A stretch of DNA of 64,000 nt from Campylorhamphus procurvoides (GCA_013396655.1 WBMV01008245.1:81927-145926), one strand, 5' to 3'; counted from the first letter of the stretch, positions 41,030 to 53,864 are shown. Notes: a model not told the origin generated them from the letters alone. Numbers and translations: made by a program.

Positions 41030-42850
41030 CCCCGCCGGGTTTCTTTAGGAATTATTTTATTCGCGTGGTTTATAAAAATAAAGGGAGCGAGGACCTCGGG
41101 TTTGCTCCTGGCTGTGCTGGGAGAGGGGACCGGGACTGGGGTAAATCAGTGTCGGTGGGTTTGTGGCAAAGGACAGCGATCCGAGGGAGGCTGTTTTTGG
41201 AGGGTTGCGATGGAATTGAACTCTTGAAGCGATAAAGCCTTCGGGAGAGCAGCTACTGTGCATGTGGTGTCGATTAAAGTGCCGTCTCCTGGCCAGCTCC
41301 GGGCCAAGCGCAGCCCGAGCGAGAAGTCCCTTGAAGGCGGCGGTGGAATCTGCTCCGTTATTTTGAAGAGAGTCCAACCAAACGTGTCGATTTTATAAAA
41401 GCGCTGCGGTGTGCTCGGGGAAACATCTGAAAATAATCAAAGGAGTAGCTCTCCCTGTCCTTCCTGCCTCCCCAGCCCCGCGGGAATACCGTGGTCCTTA
41501 CGTTTTGGGGGTGGTTGCACCTTCCCCATCCTCGCCAAAAGAGGAACCTGTGAAAAAGCAGCGTGTTTAATGGCAAGGATAATTCTCGTGGTAATTTTAC
41601 CCGCAGAGTTTCAGCTCGCTGAGCCCACATCTGGGCTGTAAAGTTAGGGCTTAACACACCTTCCAACCCACTAAGTAGCGGCGCTTATTTTTATGGCTGC
41701 ATTAATAACCCTCGTGATTTATTAGCCCGCTCCTCGGCTCCGTTTGTGTCCGCGCTGCTCTAGAAACAATAATGATGATAACTAATCTTTCGGGGCGAGG
41801 ATTACAAGATGGATCTCGCTTGGCAGAATGGGAGTTTAATGACTGTGAGCACATAATTAAAGCGGGGAAGATCGAACGCTTTCATATCTCTCGCCGTAGC
41901 CCAGCGAGGCGTTCGCAGGATGGACCACAGAGAGAAGGGGGAATAAATCTCAGCTCGGATGGCTCTGGCGTGAGTTTTTAGTGCTGGAAGTGCTTGCAGG
42001 GAGCCTGGCCTGCTACCAGCGAGATGTTTAAAGATGATTCTGCATATGGTTGTGGTAAATTTGGAGAAATGGAGCGGGGAAGGTTTTCTGAGCGGGGGAG
42101 AAGCTGCATCCTTTGGAGGGAGGAAAAAGCCAGTAGATGTTTTGCTTTAACTCTGCGTAGAGTAAGTGTGTTTTCAATCACACACACAACCATTTCCCTT
42201 CGCTTCCTCCCCTCTTTGCCTCTTGTTTTGTCTTCTCGCAAGTCCGTGGTATACTGAGGGATTTCTTTCCCTGGGAAAGCCAGACAGAGCTAAGTGTTTA
42301 AAGCTGGGTTGTGCTGGAGCGGAGGAAAAGAGAGGAGTTGGACAGAAATTCAGGTTTTTCCAATGAATATCTCCAAAGTGGTGTAAACATTTTTAAAATA
42401 TTTGAACTTGCTAGGAAACCAAAATTACACCAACCGCTTCTCACGCCAAGATATTTGGCCCGAAGGCACCTGTAGGTTGTTGCTTGTCTTGAGTAAATGT
42501 GGAAAAAAAATTCCCTTGGAAATATTGCTCTGGAATTATTTTGTTCCTTCTTGGTAGCTCAGTCCTGTAGCGATTTCACTGCTGTGTCAGGACTATCTGC
42601 TTGGGGGTGACAGTAGTTTACATTATGAGTTAATGACTAAAATAATTTATTCTTGCTGGATTGTTTAATTTAAATTTGAATGAGCCCAAAGTCCCTTTTT
42701 TTTGGAGCAACGCTGAAAAGAAAATGTTCTGCAAAAGCATCTCATTCAGAATTCCTTGAGTTACTACAGGTTTATCTAATTCTAAGAAGATTAAACACCT
42801 TTTCTAGGCTGCAGCATAAATCACCTCATGGCTAACCCAAGCATTATGGG
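41030..42850. promoter_or_regulatory. Candidate regulatory domain: long repeat-free, motif-rich block
   Basis: About 1.8 kb without CR1 or tandem repeats, with composition clearly more AT-rich than the preceding 40 kb. Dense pieces include 41220-41400 and 41680-41960, with AATAATGATGATAACTAATC, CATAATTAAAGCG, CGTGATTTATTAGCCC and similar homeodomain-type cores. No frame above about 100 codons is present and none resembles a known protein. I read it as conserved non-coding DNA or the intron of an unplaced gene; this is inference. Confidence 0.4.
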
Positions 42851-44320
42851 ATGGTTTATCCCCAAGCAAAGCACTATTTTATTTTTTTATATTTTTTTTT
42901 TGGCACTCAGTGCTGCTTGAAGGAAGCTTAACTAAAAAGAGGTGATGCTGGTGTGTCTGCTCCCAGTTTGGGGGGTGTGAGGGTCCCATTTGGGAGCCTG
43001 GGACAGTGTCTGTCTCTGCTTTATGGGAATGCAGGTGAAATGTTAAGAACTGAACTGAACCCCTGATGTTTGCAGTGATACTCAGAAATTCACTGCAAAG
43101 CTCTGAGGAGCTGCTCGGTGTGACCGAGTGATCCTGCCCTGGCCTCTGGGAATTGGGGAAAATGGTGCCTGTGGGCTGAGTCACTGTGGGATGAGGGGAT
43201 TTAAGGGGTGGGACCCCCTCAATGTGTGTGGGACAGCACCTGCTCTCAGCCCAGAGACCCCCAGAGCGGGTTTGGGCTCACAGGTGGCATTTGGGGTGTC
43301 ACACCTCGTTCTATCCCTGTGCTCACAGGGCTGGGGCTCCCACGGGCTCTCCAGCAGACACTGCTCTGCTCCTCTGGTGACATTTTGGGGGTGTGGTGGA
43401 ATCTTTGAATGGATTGTCCCCTTTTTGGTGGCCAGAGCTGGTTTGTGAGGTTTTGACTGCTCTGCCCCACAATGGGATTCAGCACAGCCTTGGGGATTCT
43501 GGGGCTGTGGGGAAAGGGGCAGGAGAAGTGGGGACAGCAGCAGCTTTGGGGCACAAACTGCTGGGAGAGGGGCTTTGCAGAGCCTGGTTTGCATACCAGG
43601 GAGTTTGGGGGGATTCAAGTCCAAGGGAATTCGTGTGGAGAGCGCTCAGCTTATCCAAAGAAGAGTTTCCTCATCTCCCGTCGGCCAGAGCTTTGCGGCA
43701 ACATCAGCTCAATGTGACGCTTTTCCTCTGCCTTGTGTTTCCTCACATGGTGTTATCCCAGGCCCTCTTTTCCATCTTGTGTTCCTGCTTTTTTCCAATA
43801 ACCAGAGAAAGTTAGGCAGGAATGGGGCTGGGCCCAGCTCCCACCACCCTACGTGTCTGTCAGGATTGTGCTCTGTGAACTGCACCCTCAGTGATCCTAC
43901 ACTGGATCTTGTAGGAATTGTAAAGAATTCCTTATTTTCTCCCAGTTTGGGCCAGAGGAATTAATTAAAAAGTACTGGTGAGTCACTAGTACTAGTGAGT
44001 GGCCAGACTGGGTGGAGTGGGACACAAGGAGTTGGAATTCTTGCCGAGCATCCTCTGGCCCTGCAGAGCCATCCCAGAGCTCTGAGTCTCTCAGAGCCCA
44101 AATTGAGCTTTTGATTGTCATTTTCCCTTCTCACCCAATGCAGCACGAGAGGAGAGGACCTTTCCTTGGGGTTTCTCATCCATCTCTGCTTCTGTGCATG
44201 GGACAGCGCTGGGGTGTCCCAGCCCGGGCACTTCTTGTGCCCAGGGGAGGTGGAATGGGAGCAGAGAGCTGCTCCATGGGATGTGGGGCTTTCCCCCCTC
44301 CCCTTCTTCAACCCCATTCA
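42851..44320. other. No gene identified
   Basis: GC-richer mixed sequence with a short T-run (42877-42901) and a small TACTAGTGAGT(C/G) duplication near 43972-43999. Modest open frames occur on both strands without homology that I recognise. Confidence 0.45.
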
Positions 44321-44324
44321 CAGG

Positions 44325-44810
44325 AGCTCATAACGCTCTTGAAAGGCATCCAGGATTTCTTGAGCCAGACTTTGTTATCTCGGCACCTCGCAACCCCGGA
44401 GCCTTTGAGCGGCAGGGAAAGGACGCGGCTCCGGCGCTGCTCTTTTGACTTTTTGCTGGGAGCGTTATTGGCAGCTGAAAAGTGGAGCTAAGTAGATGCC
44501 TTGAGGGGGTTTTTTTGTGCGTGTTGTGATTGTACAGACAGATCAAGACACTCTATAGCGCGAGCTGCTGAATGAAATCAGCTCCTCTGGAGTCGCCAGG
44601 CTGCGTTTTGGCAGCGGGCTCGGATCGCCTTCCAGGGAGAGCTTTTCACAGCCGCATTTAAGGAGCGCATAGGTGGGAAGGGACAAAGGAATGTCGCCGG
44701 AGTCGGATGGCGATGCACTGAGACCTGCTCCGGGACATTATCTTTATTCATTGACACCGCCTAATCTGCTCTCCTGATGGACTCGGTTTCAGCGCTGAGA
44801 GTGGCCCTTG
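44325..44810. promoter_or_regulatory. Candidate conserved non-coding element
   Basis: Repeat-free stretch with GAAAGGCATCCAGGATTTC, TTTTGACTTTTTGCTGGG, CTATAGCGCGAGCTGCTGAATG and CATTATCTTTATTCATTGACACCG. Rapid shifts between AT- and CpG-rich pieces without repeats are typical of vertebrate developmental enhancers. Conservation is not testable here. Confidence 0.38.
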
Positions 44811-44999
44811 TTTTGCCGGTGCCTCTGCAGACACTCAGCCCTGCAGCTTCTTGGCTTCATTACTTTGCAATCTCTTCTGTTTTTTTTTAGCTTCCATTCA
44901 AACCCGAGACCTTTCCGTCTCGGCTTCCCTTATCCTCACCCCCGTGTTTGGAAAATAAAACCCGAAACACAAAGAGAGCACGCAGGAAACCTGAGAAAA

Positions 45000-45310
45000 A
45001 GCTAATTTTGACTAGGAATCAGATACTTTAAATCTTTTCCTTAAGGCATAGTATTTTGCATTGGCTTTTATGCAGTGCTTTAGTCCCAGATCTATCCTTA
45101 GGACAGGTTTTAAGCCCTGGGTACGTCCCGTGCCAGCCGGGTGGGTCTCCCTGATGATGTGCCCGTTTATTGCCCCTAGCACACATCCAGCACTTGGGAA
45201 GCAATTCCTAATCCGTGCAAAGTTTGGGTTTCTGCAAACTGCTTTCACGTGGCATTAAAAATAGCTTTGACTGCCACGACGAGGAATTAACACTCGAAAC
45301 CATTTAAAGG
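45000..45310. promoter_or_regulatory. Candidate conserved non-coding element
   Basis: Contains GCTAATTTTGACTAGGAATC, GCATTAAAAATAGCTTTGACTGCC and GAGGAATTAACACTCG in repeat-free sequence. GCATTAAAAATAG resembles a MEF2-type site. Function is inferred from motifs only. Confidence 0.33.
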
Positions 45311-45799
45311 GCTCCTTGGGAGCGACTGCTGCGGGCAGGGAGAGAGAGGGGCTGTGCCTGTCCTGCTCTGGGGGGTCTTTCACCCCCGAACCCGAGTCAG
45401 GGATAGGATGAGGAGCCTTCACACTGCCATTAGTGCCCTGTTTCCATGTGACTGCTCCCAAATTTTGCTCCCATAAGTTCTTCTTGCTGATCCAAGCAGG
45501 TTTGTGAGCCTGAATGGGAGCCTGGCTCAGCCTCCAGGCAGATGAAGTCGGGTTGCTCCGTGTGCTGCTGCTCAGAGAGTGTCAGGCTCAAGTGATTAAA
45601 GCTGCGTGTTGGTGTTGGCTGCGATTTTGAGGATAAAAGCTGGGACTTGCAGAGTGGAACGAGCCGTGGCCTTTCCCTGGCTGAGGAATGCTTTCCCCTG
45701 GCTCAGGAATGCTTTCCCTGTCGCTGTCTCTGTTAAATAAATGCTGGGTTTACACCCAGGCTGGGCAGGGAGCACCCCGAGTTCCTTAAGGATTTTAGG

Positions 45800-46440
45800 T
45801 TTGTCAGCATTGCTACCCCAGACTGCTTAAATATACATATATAAAACTGCACACTTAGAAATCATGGGGCTGGTTAAAAATAATGAGTATCATGTGAATT
45901 TATACCTCTGGAAAAGGCTTCTTCATTCAAGTCCTTTTCCTTGTGCTCCCCTTGCTTCTCTCGTGTAAGCTCAGTGGTTAGAAATTGAAATATTGAAACA
46001 TTTTTAAAAAAAACCCCGATGTAACTCCAGAGAGCTTCTGAAAATATGTCAGTTATCAGAAAAAGTTCACAAAGAGCCGGGAAAGCTGCAGGGTTTGTGT
46101 TAGTTAATTATTAAGGGATTGGAGAAATCGTCATTGCAGAGTAAGGGAGAGTTTGGGAGTTTCTTAAAAGTATTATGTGAGGGTTTTTCCTCAGATTATT
46201 TTTAGTTGCAGCGACAGAAGGTGGAAAAGGCCAGTGGATTTAGAGGGTGTTTTTATGCAAGGGGAGACTATTACTTACTAGAGTTCAAAGCTTATTTATA
46301 AAACAGTAATTACCATCCCCGGGGACGGAAGCGGCAGCTCCTGTCGAGGAGGGGAGAGGGCTCCAACAGTTAATTGGCAAATCTGCTTAAAAGCTTCTTC
46401 CTGACCTTTTAAAAAACTTTTTGCTGCAACAGGCTCGGGC
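45800..46440. promoter_or_regulatory. Candidate AT-rich regulatory block
   Basis: AT-rich, repeat-free sequence with TTAAATATACATATATAAAAC, GTTAGTTAATTATTAAGGG, GCTTATTTATAAAACAGTAATTACC and CAGTTAATTGGC. The last two are clusters of TAATTA-type homeodomain cores. No coding frame is seen. Confidence 0.35.
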
Positions 46441-47539
46441 AGAGATTGAAAACCTGCCTAAGGAAAGGCCAGGTTTAATACCAAGACTTAGCTCTAAATG
46501 GCTTTTCAAAGGGCTGTGGAAATCCTCGTGCTTAGGGAGCTGGCAGAGCAGGGAGGGATGCTCCGTGTGGGAGGGATGGATGCTCCAGGATGGAGCCAGG
46601 CCGGTCCCTCCCCACCTCCCAGCTCTTGGGATGGCTGAAATATTGAAGTGAGGAGTTGGGGGATGTTCTGAGAGGCTTCTGTAGGGCCTGGTTGGGGGGT
46701 GGAGGCATTTAGGGCTGGTCCAGTCTGGGCACTGTTGGGGCAGTGGTTTAAGAAGAGTCTTCCTTGCAAAGGGATGTACAGGCTGGATGTGGGAGTTGAT
46801 AGAATCCTGGAAGGTTCTGTGGAGGTTTCACACACTCACCTTTTTTGGTGATGGCCCTGGGTGGAAAATTCACAGGGACTGCTCCGGTTTGGATTCCTTC
46901 TCCCTCTGCTCAGAGACAGCTCAGGGAGATCAGAGGGGTCTAAACGTGTGCAAAATTATTCAGGCATCTCTGAAGTGAGTCGTTTGAAATGCAAATGGGG
47001 AATAGGGCAGTCAGGGCACTGGGGTGGTGACCAGGGCACAGGGCAGGGGGGTCAGTGCCCAACCCCCTGTGATTCCAGGGCTTGCAGAGAGCAGGGATGA
47101 GCCAGGCCTTGCTTGCCTGAGATGGTCGAGAGCCACAGACCAAAGAGAACATCCCTGTTCCAGCACATGCTGCTGGTGAGAGGAACTGCCACGACCTGGA
47201 ACGTGTGGAGTGCTGGGACCAGCACCCCTGGAGTCTGAAATATGGGCTGACATGGCTGAAACTGGCTTCAGTTGCAGAAAATGTTCACTATTTCAGCTAT
47301 TAAAACACCAGCACTGAATGTTTTAGGCTGCCCAGGGGAACAGCAGCACTTTGGGAGTGGGATGAGCTGTGGACCCCTCGTCGGAGTGATATGAGTGTGC
47401 TCTACCAAGGAAACCCCACGGCAGGCAGGGACACGAGGGGGATAAAGCCCCTCTCTTGCAGTGCAGCAGCTCCACAGTGAGGGGGTGGCACGAGCATCCC
47501 AGGTGACCAGGGTCACTCTGCATCTTAACACACGACATT

Positions 47540-47870
47540 GATTATGAGCAGGAGAGAATTACATTAATATAGTCACTTGTCACTGAGGTCTTATTAGTAA
47601 TCTCCACTCATTAGTCTGGAGAGAATAAGGCTGTGACCTTGTTAACGTCCTTGGGCAGGGAAAGGCTGAGTGACCACTTGGAATTGATTTATTCCTCAGC
47701 CCCTGAACTGTGTGTGCCTGGCTGTGGGCACGCGTGGGTGTGTTTCTGTAGCTGGAAGGAAGAACTGGCATCTCCTCCCCTGCTCCATCAGCGCCCTTTG
47801 GGCTGGTTCAGCCGGGGAATGAGCGACCGTATTGTGCAAATGAAAAATAAATAAAGAAAAGGACCCGCCG
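47540..47870. promoter_or_regulatory. Candidate conserved non-coding element
   Basis: Contains TTGATTATGAGCAGG, GAGAATTACATTAATATAGTCAC, CTTATTAGTAATC and CCACTCATTAGTCTGG in repeat-free DNA, then TGCAAATGAAAAATAAATAAAG near 47836. It lies next to a CR1 copy. Regulatory role is inference. Confidence 0.33.
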
Positions 47871-48111
47871 CTGATTGATGGGAAGGGACGGGAAAAGTGA
47901 CAGATCCCGTCCCCGGAGGCCACATCCCGCCTCTGCCTCTTTCCTGGCGCTCTGTGGTGCTGCTCGCTGGGGATCCCCCAATTTCCAGCTGCTCCAGAGC
48001 CGCAGCATCCCAAACCCCGGGGCTGGGGGGGGTGGGCTGCTGGCAGCCCCCTCTGCTCCCCATAGCAGCCCCCCACCCAGGGCAGGACCTGAGTGAAGTT
48101 TGGGGCTCCTC

Positions 48112-48523
48112 AGGACAAGGACATTGAGGGGCTGGAGAAGCAGGAGGGGCTGAGGGAGCTGGGGGGGCTCAGCCTGGAGAAAAGGAGGCTCAGGGGGGAC
48201 CTTGTGGCTCTGCAATTCTCTGACAGAAGGGGGGAGCTGAGGATGGTTGGGTTCTGCTCCCAGGAACAAGGGGCAGACCTTAAGTTGTGCCAGGGGAAGT
48301 TTAGTTTGGATATTAAGGAATAATTTCCTCACAGAAAGCGCTGTCCAGCCCTCGCCCCGCTGCCCAGGGCAGTGCCAGAGTCCCCATTTCCACAGGGATT
48401 GAAAAGCCGTGTGGATGTGGCACTTGGGGTTAGGGGGGTAGGGACATTGGTTAGTGCTGCAGGAATGGTTGGACTCGATGATCTCGGAGGGCTTTTCCAA
48501 CCATAACGATTCCATAGTTCTTG
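48112..48523 (+). mobile_element. CR1 fragment, longest copy in the window
   Basis: Starts with GGCTGGAGAAGCAGGAGGGGCTGAGGGAGCTGGG and CTCAGCCTGGAGAAAAGGAGGCTCAGG, both typical of the CR1 region upstream of the 3' end, then TTTAGTTTGGATATTAAGGAATAATTTCCTCAC and ends GGTTGGACTCGATGATCTCGGAGG and TTTTCCAACC. About 410 bases, oriented on the plus strand. Confidence 0.93.
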
Positions 48524-48659
48524 CTGTGGCTGAAATCAACGCCCAGAGCAAACCACGGCAGGTTCTGCCTCCTGCTGCTGCAGCCCAAGGCGGGGCTGCC
48601 TCTCCTCCCCATCGGGGCAGGATCCCAAAACGCCTCTGCCACCTCTCTATATCAGATTA

Positions 48660-49290
48660 TCTGATTTGATTTCCCCCTCTCTGGATGCTCCTGGAGGTGC
48701 CGATCCCACCCCAGGTTCCTCTGCCTCCCCCTGCCAGCTGCCTGTCCCCCATCCCGCCCGTGCCACGGAGCTCCCCGGTAATTCCAAGTGACAATCCCGC
48801 TCTCCACGGACACCCTGCCACGGAGGAAAAGTCAATATAAATGCAAGCGAGAGAAACCCTCCAATTACCGGGAGCGCGCAGGGGCTCGATAAGTGCCATT
48901 GATCCGGAGCCTGTCAGCGCTGCCACTGCCAGCAGCGCCTGGGGGGGACTGCTGGACACTCCGGGGGGCTTTCGGATGGCCTTTTCATGGCCAGCAAGGG
49001 CTTTTCCCAGCCCCTCGGGCCGGTCCGACAGCTCCATCCCTGCGAGCGACAGCCCGGCGGGTTATTCTTCATCGGCCGCTTCCTCCGGCCGCCCGTGCGG
49101 TTCTAAAAGTCGCGTTCCGAAAGCCACACAAGCCTGAGAAAAAATTTCAAGGGGCCTCTGCCAAGTCCTTTCGGCTGAGAATTGAGGGGTTTTGTTGAAG
49201 GAAGGGGCTGTTTGTCTCGGTGAAAAGCCCGTCCCCCCGCGGTGTCGGAGCCCCGAACGTGACAACCCGCATCCGTCCCGGAGCCTCTCC
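48660..49290. other. CpG-containing repeat-poor stretch, no gene identified
   Basis: GC-rich sequence with scattered CpG (for example 48880-49110) and no frame resembling a known protein. It may be a small CpG island or regulatory element adjacent to the minisatellite at 49.3 kb. Confidence 0.35.
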
Positions 49291-49295
49291 CGCAC

Positions 49296-49632
49296 AAAGG
49301 GAGAGAGGGGACACGGGAATCCCGCCTGGATCCTGCCCCCTGTGCTGCTTCCAGGAGAGAGGGGACACGGCCATCCCCCGGGGGGATCCTGCCCCGTGTG
49401 CTGCTGCCAGGAGAGAGGAAGAAGTCAAATCCCTCGGGGGGGATCCTGCCCCGTGTNCTGTGCTGCTTCCAGGAGAGAGGGGACACGGCCATCCCCCTGC
49501 CCCCTGTGCTGCTGCCAGGAGAGAGGGGACACGGCAATCCCTCGGGGGGGATCCTGCCCCGTGCGCTGCTGCCAGGAGAGAGGGGACACGGCCATCCCCC
49601 GGGGGGATCCTGCCCCGTGTGCTGCTGCCAGG
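49296..49632. repeat. 57-bp GC-rich minisatellite, about 6 copies, containing a single N join
   Basis: Units of the form GGAGAGAGGGGACACGGCCA... GGGGATCCTGCCCCGTG... TGCTGCTGCCA recur at about 49353, 49410, 49470, 49517 and 49574, some shortened. The main unit is 57 bases, divisible by 3, so 19-residue peptide repeats are open on both strands. The N at 49457 interrupts one unit after CCGTGT and the next bases repeat part of it. Copy number is therefore unreliable. Confidence 0.9.
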
Positions 49633-49639
49633 TTCAGTG

Positions 49640-52140
49640 TGTCCTGAAGACAAGAAACGTGATGTCTCAGGAACCAGAAGAAGCCTTGGAGAACCACAGA
49701 CCATGTGTGTGTGCACAGCTGTATCTGGAGACAATCCCAGTTTGAACTGGAGCTTGGCTGGAGGGGGTTGATGTTCTTCTGACCTGCAGCAGAACCTCAG
49801 CAGGTGTTTCTTGCAGAGTTGGGAAGCCATTTGGAGATGGAAACCAGCTCAGCCCCAAAGGAGCGCTGACAGCCCAGGGGAGGATGGTGCCCCACCACGA
49901 TTTGGAGTCTCAACGGATCAGAGGAGACATGCTGGGAGCAGAAGGACATGGAATGATGCTAGGGCAATGTCTGGGTGTCCCCACCAGGGACAGGCAGGTT
50001 TGTCCTGTGCCACCTGGGTCACCTCAGGGGATGACGACCGGCCCAAGGCACCGCACGTGCTGCTCCCAGAGTCACCGTGCGGGCCACAGAACAACTTAAA
50101 AGAACAAGGAAAACTGTTGCCACTTCAAAACCTGCCTCAGAATTGATGCCAGGACTCCAACAGACTGATGCTCCTTTCTTCTCCCGTTAATGAATTCCTT
50201 CGCCTGCAGTGAATTTCCATCTCTTAGCCGCGCTGCAATCAAAGGGCTGCATTAGGAACAGACCCATCCAACCTTTTTTTAATCTCCCTGTCTCCGTTCC
50301 CTGCCTGTTCCCGGTGCTGCCACGCTGCAGCTGAGGCACAGATGCCAGGAGAGGAGGGGCTGGAGGAGACCTGGGACACGCAAACCCCCGGAGTTCCCTC
50401 CCAGCAGGTCCCCTTTGCTGCAGCCCAGAGGAAGAGTCCGGATCCGTTTGGGCTCGGAGACACAAACGGGCAATTCCGTGGTCACCTGAGAAGTGCCTGA
50501 TGATTTATGGCGTTATTAAAAGGTGATGGTAAGAGTGGAGAAGATTTGTAGCATCTGCACGCAGAGCCCCGTCTGTGACCCTCACACCCCACATCCCAAC
50601 ATATTAAATATCCAGGGAGGCACCGATGCCTGCGGGTCGCTTTGAGGGAGAGCCCCGCACATCTGGGAACACTTGGCCGGGTACTTAAGCCCCTGGACAG
50701 TGGGTAATTAAATGTAATTCGCTCCTTGCCCTGGTGTGGGCTCGGAGAGGCTGTTCCTGCTCGAAGGGAGGGGAGGTCGTTGCCACAGCCTCGTGGAAGA
50801 GGAACCAAAGATGATGTGAAGGTGAAGACGTGCTTTGCTGAGGCTGCTGGGGGGGGGTGAGGGTCAGACTGGGGGAAAGAAGTCATCTCCAGGTGCTGAA
50901 AGAGCCAGGGCTGGAGTCTTCCTGCTTGGGGGGAGCTCAGCCTGATCCTGATCCCAACCAGCAGCTCTGTTCTCCATACTTAGGGATGATGGCAGCTCCC
51001 AAAGAGCCTCCGTGGTCTCTTCCAGCACTTGAGTGGCACTGTGGCTGTCCTTGGGCAGGCTGTTGGATCTCCTCCTTCCCTTGCCCTCAGAAGTCTGGAG
51101 AAGTGCAGGAGATGCTGTTGGCTCAGGGGTGGGAGCCTGTGTTGTTGGAGCAGTGCAACATTCCCCTTCCTCCCTTCCTATCCCGTTGTTTGCAGTTCTG
51201 GTTTCTGGTCCCCCTGGTTGGAGGTGCTGCTTCTCAGAGGGAAGGAATCACACAAGGTGCAGAGTGGGCTGCTGGAGAAGATCAGTTGAGGTCCCACACC
51301 TTGGCTGGGATGGCCTGAATGAGTTATTCCCTGTGTCACCCCATGTGTTATCCCACAGGTCAGTGTCCAGCAGAGCCTGTGTGTTGGATGGCTGAAGAGC
51401 CCTGTGGGATCTGAGGGAAAACCCTCTTTTTGGAGGGTCTGACACGCCATGGCTTCACAGCTGGAGGAGATCTCCCCTTCCAGCCCCTTGGTAGGACACT
51501 GTTGGCTTCAGTGCTCTGCAGCAGCGGAGTTCCCATGCTGGAATCACATCTCACCCTGCCTTGTATGGGGCAAAGAGTGATTTTGAGGTACAAATGGGAG
51601 ATGGAAGAGGCTTTGATGGGCATGTTCACCTGCTGGGAGCCCTCAGCACGCCGAACTTGCAGCCTTTGCTTTGAGCTGAGCTGGAAATGAGCAGAGTGGA
51701 GCATGCACATGTTTTCAGGGAACAGGGGAGAGCTGGCAGGGGTAGGGATAAAAGCAACATATGTCTGATTGAGCAAATGGAGAAATGCAGGCCAGATGGC
51801 TGGAAACATTAAGAACTGTGTAATAATTTCTAAAGTCTTTCCTCTCCAGAGCAAGATTAGGGCACTTGCAATCTTTTGCCCTCTGCTCGATTTGCCTCCT
51901 GTGCTGGCCACGTTACTCGTGGCTTTGGGCAGAGCTCTTAATGCTGTTTGTGACCTTAAGGGATTTGTGGAATTGTTATCTGGGGTATAAATGGTGAGCA
52001 TCATTCAGGGAGCAGCTGATGATTTGTAAGGGTGACCCTCTATCCCAGGGAGGGGGGGCTTGGCAGTGCCTGTCCCCATCCCATATATGTTATAGGGTCT
52101 GAACAGCCCAGCAGGAGCTGGGATGGGTCCTGGGGGGGGG
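49640..52140. other. No gene identified
   Basis: Mixed sequence without repeats that I can name. The pieces 50160-50260 and 50490-50720 are AT-richer and repeat-free. Frames up to about 214 codons occur on the minus strand (51.4-52.0 kb) but they lack any recognised domain and show no splice-supported continuation. Confidence 0.45.
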
Positions 52141-52145
52141 GCTGG

Positions 52146-52530
52146 TCATAGAACTGGGGGTTAGTTTGGGTTGGAATGGACCTCAAAGCCCATCCAGTGC
52201 CACCCCTGCCATGGGCAGGGACACCTTCCACCAGCCCAGGTTGCTCCAAACCCCGTCCAACCTGGCCTTGGACACTCCCAGGGATCCAGGGGCAGCCACA
52301 GCTTCTCTGGGCACCCTGTGCCAGGGCCTGCCCACCCTCCCAGGGAGGAATTCCTTCCCAATATCCCACCTATCCCTGCCCTCTGGCAGTGAGAAGCCAC
52401 TCCCTCTGTCCTGTCCCTCCATCCCTTGTCCCAAGTCCCTCTCCAGCTCTTCTGAAGCCCCTTCAGGCACTGGAAGGGGCTCTGAGGTCTCCCTGGAGCC
52501 TTCTCCTCTCCAGGCTGGAATGGGGTATTA
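52146..52530 (-). mobile_element. CR1 3' end (long fragment)
   Basis: Complement of a CR1 end: GGTTAGTTTGGGTTGGAATGG, ACCTCAAAGCCCATCCAGTG, then GGTTGCTCCAAACCCCGTCC, the CCAGGGGCAGCCACAGCTTC block and further into GAGAAGCCACTCCCTCTGTCC and CCTCTCCAGGCTGG. Confidence 0.93.
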
Positions 52531-52539
52531 GTGCTACTC

Positions 52540-53830
52540 CAGAACCTCATGATCAGCTGTCAAATGTCTCTGTGGATGGTTGTAAAAATAGAAATTGTTG
52601 TATTTTCTCTAAAATATGGGTTGTTTTGCACTCAGGGTGGGTGTGTGGTGTCCTTGGGGACAGATCCTGCTGCCCCTGTGCAGGTAGCGTGGATTTGGGA
52701 GCTGAGCCCTCGTGGGTTGTTTGTGCTGCTGGAAGAAATGATGGGCTCCTCTTAAGGAGAGGGCACTCCTAAAATTAAAAAATTGTAATTTTTAGGTGGT
52801 CTTTATGTAAAAAACCCAACCAACCAAGGTGCTTGGTGTGCTTTGAGGGGAAGGGCATGGTAGGAGCAGAAACTGCAGCTACATCAGGCTGGAAATCCTA
52901 AATAATCCCCAAATAACTCAGGTTGCAGTTTTTGAAGTGCTTTCTTTCCTCGTACAGTGAGAAGGGGAAAAAACAAATCTTTGTATAAACCCCGTTTCAA
53001 GGAAATGAATTGCAAATAAGAAAACCAAATTGGAGTGAATTCTTCTTTTTCCAAGCCCATTGAGTGTTTTGGAAGTCGAGGGATTTGGGGCTGGAGCGAC
53101 AGCGTCGGTGTTTGCTGGTAACAAGTACAAACTGTAGAGGGTTTTAAGGCTTCAGAAGCTGGTTCTGATTAGGATCTTTTCTTTTGACAACATTTTTTTT
53201 CTCTTCAGGAAAAAAAAAAGGGAGGGGAAAGGGCTTTTTGTAACACAGTTGGGCTAAAGATGAGGGGAAATCTGTTTGAAATATGCAGGGACCTGAAAGC
53301 AAATCTTGAGTGAATAATAAGTTTAACTGACCTTAAAATATCCCATTGCCATGAGGGATTTGAGAGTAATACTTCAAATGGATTTTTGATGAGGCTCTGC
53401 TGGCTGTGGGGAATTGAATATTTTTCCCCAACACGTTTTCTGATCTAAATTTCCACAATAACCAGGAAAAAAACTCTTCGGAAATGCCTAAAGAAGGGTT
53501 TGTTTTGGGGTTGGTGTTGTTTTCCTTTAAAGCTGCTGCTGTGGAGGGGAAAAGCAATTTACTGGAAGGTCACTTGGCAGAATTACCTTTTTCCCCCACC
53601 ATTAAATTTCATCCTGAAGCAGAATTTGTCCTCATCCCCTAATCCCAGGACAGACCATCCCTGTGGTCACTTCTCCTTAATGGAGAAGTCACCAGCACTT
53701 TCAGGGCTGTCTGTCCCTCCATCTGAGGGGACATTCAATCATAAATGGACAGAAGGACATTTGGTGTCCTCAGAGGTGGGGGGGGCTCTGCCAAGGGCTC
53801 TGTTCCTTCCCTCCATCCTGGAAAACAGAG
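52540..53830. other. AT-rich stretch, no gene identified
   Basis: Contains several A or T runs (for example 53190-53225) and no exon-like frame or named repeat. Confidence 0.45.
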
Positions 53831-53864
53831 CACAAAGTGGCATCTTGTCAGTGCCTCGACCCAA

